Made by a program: the position numbers and the translations under genes. Shown piece after piece: positions 54,161 to 64,000 of a DNA stretch of 64,000 bases (within the stretch, counting starts at the first letter, position 1; each line of letters begins with the position of its first letter). Below the pieces are notes generated by a model. That model made no database searches. It was not told where the DNA came from and was given only the letters and a program-made list of their open reading frames with translations. The stretch comes from Pohlia nutans. Lineage: Eukaryota > Streptophyta > Bryopsida > Bryales > Mniaceae. The stretch covers positions 13,937,501 through 14,001,500 of the forward strand of contig CM040107.1 of assembly GCA_022496805.1 (NCBI GenBank), read 5' to 3'.

Positions 54161-55629
54161 CTAGCTGGTAACTGCTACTATTTCAAAAGTCCAGGGAGGT
54201 AGGACTCGCGCTACGGTGTTGACATTCTCGTGTCTGGGGTTAATGTTGACATCGGGCAAGCCGGGTTGACAGACCCTGAAGCGAAAATCCTCTGGAACAA
54301 CATCACCCAAGGTAATGCAAACCTCTCGGCGAATATGTGACAACGGCCATGTTTTCCCCACCTCAAACCTTGCCACTGTCACACCTGCAAAAAAACAAGG
54401 AAGAACCACCAAGTCCTCCTCTTGAACTTGGTCAATCTGTTGCCAACTTACACCATCTTGCCCTAGACGCTCTCTCCCATACTTAAAATTTGTGTACAAC
54501 GTCGATCGCCCTACATGGTACCTATGTTGCACAACAAACGTTAGAGCACTCTTGAATCTCATGTTGGCCACAAACCCTAGACAAGAAACAGTGCTAGAGC
54601 ACAAAGATATGGCATTCATTGGCATTAGCAACCTACGTACCTGAAGGTCACAGTGTGCATCAATATCGTGCACCTCACAATATCCTTTCCATACACGATT
54701 TTTTGATGCCAACCTGGATCCATGAGGCTCACACACAGTTCTTCAGATGGATTGTTGACAACGTACAAGGTGGTTGTGCGTCTTATATTATCCTCGTCGG
54801 GAGCAAACAGATCCACAAAGACATGCAATGGAATAAACCACTGCAGAGGTCCTATTCGGCTTCCAGTGGTGGCCTTGGTAACAGCTTGAAAATCTTGGCG
54901 CAACTTGATTCGAAAAGCTTCGCTGGTGTGCATATCCGGGAGGGGCCACTTGGAGTCAGTGAAAGCTGGCAACAGTAGTGGCTCAACATTTCCGTAGAGA
55001 AGGCCTGGTATAGGTGGAACGTAGACCAGGTTAGAAAAAAAAATCCCATTATCAAGAAGCTCGCTGTGAGATCTACCATTGCGAGTGGCTTCCCCAATAT
55101 CATTGTACAAAACCACAATGGGTCCAAGTATAGAATCTGGGTCCACCCAGTCCTCAAAAAATGACTGATACAAAACTGTTTCCAATACAGAATACAACAC
55201 AAAGAATTAGTACCCAAAAAATAGTTTCTGCACTTTAGAGAAAAAATTTCAAAACGGTCAATCACAATACAAAATGCACGAGTTCTCATAGTTGCATGGA
55301 ACCCGGTCGTGTGGAATTTCTGGATCCAAGAGCACTTGATGCCTGTGGTAAGCGTGCCTAACCAACACAGACTCCACGGCAGGGTTGTTGCCAACATGCT
55401 TGCGGCCATCTACCTTCACCTTGAAGTCCACAATTTGGGCTTTGTAAGATCCCCTCATGCTATCACCACCACGTCAGTGAGCCTCCCTAGCCCATGTTCC
55501 ATTTCTCCTTGGATTTAGCCTCACCCATGACAACCTCTCATATCGCGTTGGAATCCACTCTCCAGACTCATTGTGTGTGCTGAAAAGTGTCACTGCAGCA
55601 ATCTCACTAATAGGTCGCCGATTCTCCAT
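54161..55629 (-). CDS. Unknown three-exon gene with one in-frame TGA
   Basis: ATG at 55629-55627 (MENRRPISEIAAVTLF). Exon 1 55629-55266 (donor GTGATT, weak), exon 2 55175-54641 (acceptor AAACAG, donor GTACGT), exon 3 about 54564-54161 (TAG 54161-54163); the chosen phases fit. Exon 1 has GEWIPTRYERLSWVRLNP and, after a TGA at 55474-55476, KAQIVDFKVKVDGRKHVG. Exon 2 has FFEDWVDPDSILGPIVVLYN, GLLYGNVEPLLLPAF and TTGSRIGPLQWFIPLHVFVD. Exon 3 has YHVGRSTLYTNFKYGRERLG, VARFEVGKTWPLSHIRREV and PEDFRFRVCQPGLPDVNIN. No known domain is recognised and there is no transmembrane segment. The TGA breaks an otherwise clean frame, so it is either a recent pseudogene or exon 1 is spliced differently. Confidence 0.5.
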
Positions 55630-58187
55630 AGTTGAACACGAGCTAAACTCAGCAATGTTGACAGGGAAGAAACGCAGCAGCTAGCACGAGCCAAATTCAG
55701 CAATGTCGACAAGGAAGAAACGCAGCAGCAACTGCCGGTGATTGATCTCACTAATCACACAAACTCCAAGTGAATGCAATTGTGAATGGAGTTGAACCAT
55801 AAAGCCAAGCCCCTGTTTCCACCGATTCTGAATTGTACACATTTTCGCCGTTCTTCAAAAATCCCGCCAAAGCTAGGCGCGGTCACATCATACCGGCCCC
55901 AACTCCACTACCAAAATCTAGTACCAATTCTCTATGCACGGCTAATTTTAAAATAGTTTCCAAACTGGACACAGAAGGCACGGATGATGGTACACTTGTA
56001 AACTACAATTTCCAACAGGACAATGGTACTATAAAATATAGTTTATCCACACTTCATTCTGATTGGCACCAGCAGCTTAAAAATCTGATGTCACCACATC
56101 ATGCTCCATGGTGGCAACGGAATTTCAGCATTTTCGAAACCCAGAAATTTGAAATGGAAATTGGGCACCTGGAGACCCCAAATTTTCTCTAATGTATATG
56201 GCTGCTCAATCCATTAGAGGATGAAGTTCTATTTACAACCTTGTTCAAAATTGTCAAGTTGTTTTTATCTTGGGACAAAGTGTTTGATTGATTGTATCTC
56301 CATTGGATACGAATATAGCACGTGAGTCTTATCAAGTCTACAAAATCCAGATTCCCTACTCCAAAGAACCTAGTTTACATCTTCATGGTACAAGTGAAAA
56401 CCATGCACAAAGAGGCTAAGATTTAGGGTCCAGTTCCACCATTTCTAACATCATGGGGATGGCTCTACAAAAGATCACCACAAGTAATCCGGTTCACAAC
56501 TTTAAGGTACAAGGAAATGCCATGCACTAAGAGGCTTGGGTTTAGGATACACTCTTGTGGTTTTAGATATAGGGTCTACAACATCGTAGAGAAGGCTATG
56601 AAAAGGAAAACAAACAAGTAATGTGGTTGAGCTTTTTCATTATGAGAAGATTCATAAACACTGAGCGGCTGGTTATTCTATTTTAGAAGAAAGAGTTTTA
56701 AGTGTTTGTATTCACTAGTATCTGGATGGAGGCTTTAATTGCAAAGGATTATAGCACTTGATAATTATATGCGCAACATAGAATTTTAGGGGGAGCGGTT
56801 TTACTTAGTGTTTTCAGGCAGGGAATTTACTATTCTGACACACTCTAAAGGCCACTTCTAGCACTAAACTTATTCATACTACTCTGCGTAGGAAATATTT
56901 CAGGAAAGAGTTATACAAGACTACAGAGTCATATAGATGACTATAGGGCGTAATCAAGATGACTGGAGAGTGTTGTATAACTCATGCGTGTCACATACAT
57001 CACTCGGCTTAGTCATCTATATGACTAAGGGCTTGGTCAACGGAGAGACACGTAGTAGGGGTTGACCAGGCGAACGTGTCCAGCATGGCGCCGAGCAATA
57101 TTCAAGCATGGCAGCTTGATTAGGCGCACCAGTTGAGGAGGAAGATACCAGTGACCTTAAACTTGGTGAAGGTCTGTTCATTAGCAAACCCTAGCATGCC
57201 TTTCCAATTGCTACTTATTCTTCTTAGGGTTTCGTCACTTTGTTCCAAGTGTTTGGAATTCGTATTCTAGAATCATTTGTGAAGTTCAAATGACCTGATC
57301 GTGGTCAGTAATTTTTGCATTTTTCAGCACTTAACCACGCATGCTGGGGTTTCGTGGCGTAGCTTTTTTTGCGTTCTAAGTGTATTCATGATGATTTTTA
57401 TCAAATTGTCAATTTCAAAGACACACTAATACGTTTGGAAGTTAAGTGTTGCATTATTTCCCCTTGTATCTCTCCTCGCCATGTGTTACGTTTCATTGTT
57501 CTTCCCATTTTTCGCACAGATGCTCTTGCCAATTTAGTTTATTAATTTTTCTTTTCTTGCTCGCATTGGCTATGGCAGGGTTCTATCAATCCGTTTCAGG
57601 TGTACGCGGTGTGCACGAGGTTTTGCAAAATATTCATTTTGTGTCGAATTATTGCAGTGAGTGCACCAAAACTCGATCGTCATTTTGACGGACGGGAATT
57701 AGCGAGGGGGGTTTAGGGTTTGTGGCTTACTAGGATTTCAGGCTGAGTTAGCCCTTGATTTGGTTTTCAACAATGTGCGAGGGTTATAGCAATTTGCGAT
57801 ATCTGGTTTCTTGAGAACAAATCAGTACCCGGTTTCAATTGGTTGTTGATGCACGAATTGATTGTTGTTCAATTACATGTAAATAGACTGTTTAGGGTTT
57901 TGTTACGAGGTTACTATTTTGTACTGCTAAAGCTCCTGCTGCGAAGAAGTTGAGGCTACATATCTTCACAACATGTAGGAAATGTGGCTATTTTTTCAAA
58001 ATTTCTTTATGTCAATTAACAAACTTAAATGTTATATAGCAATTTGGATAAAATTTTCGTTTTAGCTTCTGCATACGTGCATGGATTTTCTAAATAATAA
58101 GTGTAACGGATTTAGATTTGGCCGATGGATGTTCATACTCTGTTTCAATCGTTTAGAAAGTTTGTCTGATATTTGGTGCTTTTGCAG
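55630..58187. other. Intergenic region with a cluster of TGACT/AGTCA inverted repeats
   Basis: A frame at 55833-56192 is open but unconvincing. At 56920-57040 there are several GACTACAGAGTCA, TGACTATAG and TTAGTCATCTATATGACTAAG palindromes, like the subterminal units of the CACTA element at 49.8-53.0 kb. The rest is AT-rich; a frame at 57446-57688 has no features. Confidence 0.5.
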
Positions 58188-58565
58188 GCTAGTGCATATG
58201 GAGGTTCAAATTGAGATTGGGTTGCCAGACGAGAAGGGTCGTGTACAGATCTTGAACATTCATTTGGACAAGATGAAGGAGAACTCATTTCTGGGCGCTG
58301 ATGTGAATCTGGAACAATTGGGTAAGCTCCTAATGCCCAGGAGGTCATGCCAGTTGAATGTTCAATTGTTACACCGCTGAGTATCATAGAAGTCATATGT
58401 ATTGATTTCTTTCTTTATGGACATGTTTCAATTTGATCTCTGAGTGAAATAATCTGAATGCGTTTTCTCTGTGTAGCCTCTCAAACCAAGAACTTCAGCG
58501 GGGCAGAGTTGGAAGGTCTTGTGAAGAGTGCAACCTCATTTGCTCTTGAAAAGAACCACTGCTGA
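58188..58565 (+). pseudogene. NSF: Fragment of the NSF (N-ethylmaleimide-sensitive fusion protein) gene, two exons
   Basis: Exon A 58188-58321 (acceptor TTTTGCAG, donor GTAAGC) encodes MEVQIEIGLPDEKGRVQIL and MKENSFLGADVNLEQLG. Exon B 58477-58565 (acceptor GTGTAG) encodes TKNFSGAELEGLVKSATSFA, then LEKNHC and TGA 58563-58565. This is the end of the first AAA+ ATPase domain (D1) of NSF, the ATPase that disassembles SNARE complexes in membrane fusion; sensor 2 region GAELEGLVKSA is diagnostic. About 60 residues of a roughly 740-residue protein are present. The Walker motifs are absent, VHM is inserted before MEV, and the end diverges after SFAL. No other NSF exon is visible nearby. The intron is kept, so it was copied from DNA, as in gene capture by a DNA transposon or unequal duplication. 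Confidence 0.85.
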
Positions 58566-58646
58566 GAATATCATAGGTTCATGTGAGTGCTGCAATTTGA
58601 TTATCGTGCAGTCTCGGTCATGGCATTTTTTTCATATTGTTCAATA

Positions 58647-58884
58647 CTCCCTCCGTCCCAAAGTTATTGTCATGTTTGAAAGTCATGTTTGAAAGTGCTT
58701 TTTTAAGTAGGTCAAAAAAATACTTCCTTGTGGCTAATTATATTTAGGTTGCAATGAACACATGCAATTTTCTTCAATCATTCTAGTGACATAATTTGGT
58801 CATGTTTCTTACAATATGATCAATGAAATTGGCTCAAAGATATACCAAGCAAACAAGCGGACAATAACTTTGGGGCGGAGGGAG
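58647..58884. mobile_element. Stowaway-type MITE (Tc1/mariner), 238 bp, TSD TA
   Basis: The terminal repeat CTCCCTCCGTCCCAAAG (58647 onward) is matched by CTTTGGGGCGGAGGGAG ending at 58884; the 25-bp arms differ at one base. TA dinucleotides flank both ends (58645-58646, 58885-58886). CTCCCTCC termini with TA duplication are the hallmark of Stowaway MITEs. The interior is AT-rich and non-coding. Confidence 0.93.
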
Positions 58885-58886
58885 TA

Positions 58887-60359
58887 TTAAATTCATGTGG
58901 GGGTGATTGCAGTGTATGTGTGCAAGTAGCCATAGCCTGCATGCATTGCCATTCTCTTGATGCTGCCAAGGTACGACAATATGTTTTGGGTTATGCATGA
59001 GAATCAATGTGTGTCAAGCATATTCTCAAGTCAAAGAGACTCTTGTATACAATATAGAATGTTTTACGAATTTCTATTGTTTATACTGGGTACATAAATA
59101 CATTGATGCTTTGGATTCCAAGTTTCCCGACAGTATGCCTATTGGTACGTTTTCCTTCCTTGAATTTTTGTGTTTCTGGATTGTAGGTTTTTTGCTGGAG
59201 ATTTGGTCGATGCTGAAGATTGTTCGCCATTTGAGTTTTGCAGGTCGGCTGGAAAGAATGTGGTATGAAGCCAAAGGATCATAGCAAAAAGCCGAGAAAG
59301 TGTATTTTAACCTTTTAACAGAGAATTTTTTCAGACACTGTCAGTTCGCATCCATTGTCTTGCATATTTCCTTCAATTTTTTCTGGAAAAGCAAAGAAGT
59401 ATTGAAATTGTTAGTAGACCTAGATCTACCTTAAACCCTAAAGGAACAAGGACTCATGGTTTTAAAATGACAAATTCATTTAATCATTTTGTGAAAAATG
59501 TAATTCAAATGAGACCAAAATTTATGACACTGGATTAGGTGAAGAACATTGCATGTGTTCATGAGAGCTGATTGTTTGATGATGTGTAGGGTTGCATTGT
59601 ACATACTAAGATATCTCTCCAAAATATGCAAGTGTTTTCTTGGTAAGGTTCCCAAGTTGTACATAGTTCCTTTCATGAAAATTAGGTTGGTCAATCATTG
59701 CACAAGGTTTGAATGCTCTCAACACCATCACCAAGTGGCCTGTTGCCGCACTTAAGGCACCCTAAACTGTGCGACTGCGAAGGTGAAGGTGACCTCTAAA
59801 TGATCTACCGATGTTTGACGTAGCACGCAATGCTGATGAATTGCATGAATGTCATAGGGTTCAGTAATGTACGCAGTCAGAATGTCACAGTGATCAGCAA
59901 TGTGCACAGTGAGAATGTCACATGGTTTAGTAATGTATCCTGAGAGGTTCACAGGGACTAGTTACGATACAACTGAATATAACAGATTATAGTCATAAAT
60001 GCGCAGCATTTGTATTATAGGGTCGTGTAGTGAATTAATGAGGTTTGTGCTAAATAGTTGGGTAATCCAGTGTGATTGAGGTGGTGCACCCAAGATGACG
60101 AAGAGAACCACCAGGAGCCTGCAGCAAGGAGGAAGCAGGACGAACGAGCGAATGGATGTTGAATGCATATATTGGTGAGGAATGACAGTGGTTTAGCTAG
60201 ATAGCAACTATGTTTAAGACTGAACGGTCTGTGGTTTTGTATGGAGAGTTTCACTACCAAATATAAGTGAACCTTGATGCATTTATTTAATTCCACGTAT
60301 GTGTCTTCCATTGCCTCGCACGTATGTGTCTTCCATTGTATGATTCTGATATATAGTAC
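58887..60359. other. Intergenic, no gene supported
   Basis: A frame at 58997-59284 with two possible splice acceptors has no recognised domain. Around 59850-59930 there are three GTCACAGTGATCAGCAATGT-like near-repeats. The rest is AT-rich. Confidence 0.45.
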
Positions 60360-60780
60360 TAATGTGACTCTCAGTAAGCCAAAACATCACTCTACGCAGT
60401 CATAGAACCATATACATGGCAACAACATTGTCACTACCACGAGTCATGTAATGTTCTCACTCCTTCCGATACTGTGACTGAAACCAGTCATCTACCCTCT
60501 TGCACACGTCAGCCAAAAACATCACTATTAGTCGAATTCCACGTCAGCAACATTATGACCCAAAACATGACTCTACAGAGTCACATTCCACGTCAACCGA
60601 AAAATGACAGTATTCACATTCCACGTGGAAATGCCACGTCATCAAAAATATAACTCCACAGAGTCACAATCCATGTCAGCAGAAAATATGACTACGCAGA
60701 GTCACGTGCCACGTCGGATGCCATGTCAGCAAAAAATATGACTTGTCCGAGTCACATGCCATGTCGGATTTTGGCCTCAG
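60360..60780. repeat. Degenerate array of TGACTC..GAGTCA inverted repeats with CCACGTCAGC spacers
   Basis: About ten units combine a small inverted repeat (TGACTCTACAGAGTCA, TGACTACGCAGAGTCA, TAACTCCACAGAGTCA) with a spacer of TTCCACGTCAGCAAAAAATA type. They resemble the subterminal repeats of the CACTA element at 49790-52967 and the cluster at 56920-57040. The two clusters bracket the NSF fragment and the MITE, but no CACTA termini were found. Confidence 0.7.
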
Positions 60781-61373
60781 CTGCCGGCGCAGACCTCCTA
60801 AAGTCAAGGACTTGGGGTCGGTCGAGATGGCCGCTGGAATGCTGACGTTGCACGTGTGCGCATCTCCTTGTGTTTTTGCGCCTCTCTGTTTCTTCTGTGC
60901 GTCCGTGTTTATGCGACTATGCGACTATGTTGTTTACGCTTTTGTTGCTCAAGGTCAGGGTTTTGGAAGGTGCCAAACCCTCAACTCATTTTGGTAAGAT
61001 ACTGCTAACTTCCTAAGTATGCATTGAAAGGTCAAAGTTTATTTCTTAGATTTCAGTATAGAGTTTCAAGCTTAAGACGCATGACATTCTTGGAATCGCC
61101 ACGAGGTGCAAGTTTTGACTTGTGAATGAGATGCAAGTTTTGATTTGTGAATAGGATGCAAGTTTTGGTTTTATCTACTCATAAAATTTCATTTTGAGAT
61201 GCATTGATGATTGATGAAGTTAGTTTTCAATTTTGCAATCTTGTTGTTGTTTCATTTCTAAAATCGGTAGTGCATAAGCAAGAGTTTCCGATTTTATCGC
61301 CGCAAATTTCGGGATAGTTAAATAGCAATGCTGCTCTACTATGAAAAGTCAGTTGAAGTTTGAGTCTTTCCTT
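60781..61373. other. Intergenic, no gene seen
   Basis: Two or three GATGCAAGTTTTGA(C/T)TTGTGAAT near-repeats lie at 61105-61165. A frame at 60743-60997 is not convincing. Confidence 0.45.
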
Positions 61374-61800
61374 TTAACTCGATTTGAGCTGAACAAACGC
61401 ATCCATGATGAGTCAATCGTGTTAAAAGACGGTTTAAATCTTGCCATTTAACTCGATTCGAGCTGAGTTGAACGGGCGCTTTTACGAAAAGTCAATCGTA
61501 GTAAAAGACATTTAACTCGGTTCGAGCTGAACGTACCGAAAGTCCATTGCACAATGTGAGTCTTGCCATTTAACTCAATTCGAGCTGAACGGACACACCC
61601 ACCATAAGTCAATCGTAGTGCCATTTAGCTGGATTCGATTTGAACGGGCGCTTAAGTCAATCGTAGTAAAAGACATTTTGAATCTTGCCATTTAGCTCGA
61701 TTCGAGCTTAACGGACGCACCCACGGAAAGTCAATCGTAAAAGAAGACGGTTTGATCCCTACGGTTCAATTCGATTCGAGTTAAACGAATGCAACACTGA
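61374..61800 (+). repeat. Degenerate 55-75-bp minisatellite
   Basis: Six or seven units each contain AACTCGATTCGAGCTGAAC, a variable ACGGACGCACCCACG part, AAGTCAATCGTAGTAAAAGAC and TTGCCATTT. Unit starts are about 61378, 61450, 61512, 61573, 61627, 61692 and 61768, with indels between units. An isolated relative lies at 62105. Confidence 0.82.
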
Positions 61801-64000
61801 ACACTAGGACATTGCAAGGTAGGGTTTGCAAGTTTCATAAGAATGTAGAGTCACCAACTATCCACCTCTTCATTGAATGAGGACAACTGTGTATGTACCA
61901 TATGCAATGGACAGGTGTAAAAAATTATGTGGGCATGAATCCCACAACGGTTAGGGAAGCAGACACAAAGGTTAGAAGTTCATGGCACATAGCACCAGAT
62001 GAATGAAGATTGTGATGCGGAAGGAGTTGAAGCGGACCAAGTAAACCTAAGCCGCAATGGCTATTAATCCTCTAGGTAGTTTTCAATGATTTTCTACCTC
62101 TGTTTGAACTCGATTCAAGTTGAAACTCCTTTTGTTTACTTCCTTCACTTCAATTTGCAATTAGATGTAAACGGGTTGGCTACATCTTGAGGTATGTACA
62201 ATTTGTTATAATTCTTCTCTTTTGAAAGACTTTTAAATAAATGTTTTTATTACAAAACACTCTCTCTATTCAATTGTCAAACTTGTAGGCCCACTTGTCA
62301 TTACAATTTTAATGCCAATTATGTTGTGTACTATTGTTGAAATTCCTCCTGCATGAAGTCTTGACCATGTATGCACTTAATCACTATCCTACACAAGAGC
62401 AAGGATGATGTTCTCGGAAAAGTCAAAAAAGAGGCCTGTGACAATGTAATTCTTGACGGTATAGTTCTGTGAATGTACATTTCTTCTTTAGAATACTGGC
62501 TAGCAGGATGTGAGGTGATAAACTGGGTTTTTCCTATTATTGACTTTTGGGGTGACTTAGAAATGGTTGAATGTTGTTTTGGGTTTGAAATGAATAATCC
62601 GCAGTTGTGAAGATATGAAATGTCATACAAAATAGGAATGATGCGTTTTTTTATTATAATGTTTTTTGATTTAGAAACAACACCATTGGGATGATGTTGT
62701 CAACAAAGTCACAATTCTCCTCCGTTGATTAATGGTTCTTTGGGAGCTAACTTTAATCTTCAGCGTCTTAGTTTGAATGACTATAAAGAGGTTCATAGCG
62801 ATGTAGATTTGCATAGTATCTATTCCAAAGCTTATAGTCCGCATTGCATATCTTTGGACAAGAGGAATAAGACATATTGATTTGCAAAATCAGGCTTAGA
62901 AGGATAGGCAACTATAGAGTGAAGGGAACAAACAAAGACTTCTTCTTAAACCATTGGAGAGGTTAATTTAGATGAGGGATTCCATATTCTTAACTGAAAT
63001 TACTTTGATTGTGAACAACTGTCCTATAAAGCACATAATTATGCATCCAAAGAATGTGATTTTCTTTGATACGTGGTCCTTGATGGCTATGGAGCGACAA
63101 ATGAGATATGGATCAATCATCTTCTTTCTTATATTCAACGCTTGCACTAAGCTATATCCTAAAAATTGTTGCTCTTATGTAGAGACAATAATATGGAATT
63201 ATTTCAGCTAGTTTAGGAGGAAGACTGAACCAAGTTTAGAGAGATGAGGACAAAAATCAAGTACTTTAATACTATTTTCTTTGAGTGGAAAGAGATAAAT
63301 CCTAACGGTACATTCATTTTTGAGAAATCGGATAGATCCCAACACAGAGAGGTCAATGTAGAGAACTCTTGTATGTATTTTTTGGTCACGTTTAGGAATC
63401 ACTATGACAAAGACTTGTTAGTATTGGTTGTAGTATTTGAATTCTACTACAATTTACTTGTATACTATGTAGGCGATGCTACGTGCATATTTGTTTTGCT
63501 AAATAAAAGAATTCATGATTATATATCACATTGCCTATTTGTAATTGTATAACTGGCCAACCAATGTTTTGATGAATCTACAATTTGTATTTGTTTCTAG
63601 TCTTTGCATGCTATTTTAGTGACCCTTGAATTAAATTGTGACAAGTGTGTTGCTTCTACTTTTTTTTTTAACTATGGATAATTTGTCATATCCCAAAGCA
63701 AATCGGGGCACATATTGTATTCTCGATTGTATTGGCCAACCATCACGCAATTGACAATGGATTTCTCGGTGATGCTCATTGATGGCAAGATTGTCAATAG
63801 TCGTCCAAATGGAAGAAAGTGTCTTGACTGTCTTCACCTTGTGAGCTCCTTTCTTTGCATTAAAACGCCATTCTCAATTAATCTCACCTTAGGATTGCTC
63901 TAGGATGAATTCTATTGTACAAAGAAATCTCAAAGTTAAAAAAATGAATGTGGTTATTTGTCCGCGAAGTAAAAGAGTTTTGATTCATACATTTAGCAAT
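61801..64000. other. AT-rich right end, no gene supported
   Basis: Frames at 62972-63211, 63244-63552 and 63715-63903 are short, Ile/Phe/Asn-rich and typical of chance frames in AT-rich DNA. No repeat, RNA gene or transposon end was identified. Confidence 0.5.

Noticed and set aside
55833..56192. 119-codon + frame considered as a gene
   Set aside because: No recognisable features, located in the upstream flank of a minus-strand gene, and composition near background.
57446..57688. Frame just upstream of the NSF fragment considered as another NSF exon
   Set aside because: No similarity to NSF N-domain or D1 sequence and hydrophobic, chance-like composition.
56920..60780. A complete third CACTA element spanning the NSF fragment
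   Set aside because: Subterminal-like repeats are present at both ends but no CACTA termini or target duplication could be found, so only the clusters are annotated.
62972..63903. Several + strand frames at the right end
   Set aside because: AT-rich, short, no motif and no common frame or splice sites linking them.

Overview
The window is nuclear DNA of a land plant, most likely a seed-free lineage such as a bryophyte or other early-diverging plant. The reasons are spliceosomal introns with GT..AG ends, CCCTAAA-type (plant telomere) motifs, CACTA and Stowaway-type DNA transposons, a Ty3 retrotransposon, a fragment of the NSF ATPase gene, and two gene families (DUF7869-like and a MULE-type transposase) that I associate mainly with mosses and other seed-free plants. 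The species is not determined. The region is repeat-rich and almost every long reading frame carries at least one lesion.

Layout. 0-5 kb: a 5'-truncated DUF7869-like gene (+), a tRNA-derived SINE-like unit, and a purine-rich transposon-type reading frame cut by three amber codons. 5.6-6.2 kb: tandem repeats ending in telomere-like CCCTAAA runs. 6.4-14.6 kb: a second DUF7869-like gene (-) with three exons in phase, set among the first copies of a dispersed 19-bp palindrome. 14.6-22.8 kb: a multi-exon gene with a ParB/sulfiredoxin-like domain and a methylase-like C-terminus, disrupted by a 1,454-bp CACTA element with a 3-bp target duplication, followed by two tandem FCP1/NIF-like HAD genes whose DxD catalytic motifs are altered. 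25.6-31.9 kb: a decayed Ty3 retrotransposon. 32.1-35.9 kb: a second, diverged copy of the ParB-like gene with palindromes at the same intron positions. 36-42 kb: unknown genes and a MULE-type transposase pseudogene (-). 43.5-49.5 kb: an acidic exon, a composite inverted repeat, a third and better preserved ParB-like gene, and a 45-bp minisatellite. 49.8-53.0 kb: a 3,178-bp CACTA element with 28-bp terminal inverted repeats and a 3-bp target duplication; an empty-site relative lies 0.7 kb downstream. 54-64 kb: an unknown three-exon gene (-), an NSF gene fragment, a Stowaway MITE, clusters of TGACT/AGTCA inverted repeats, and a minisatellite.

The most interesting signal is the association of three ParB-domain loci with two different short palindromes. 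The 19-bp TRTCGGCYGSCRGCCGAYA (about 45 copies) lies in and around the first two loci, and a 16-bp AGCTCGTGNACGAGCT type (7 copies) flanks the third. Bacterial ParB binds 16-bp palindromic parS sites, so a recognition relationship is a testable but speculative idea. A second pattern is that most in-frame stops in these genes are TAG or TAA where a glutamine codon is expected. One is shown directly by a CAG/TAG difference between paralogues. This suits C-to-T decay at methylated CHG/CHH sites; a UAR=Gln code is a less likely alternative.
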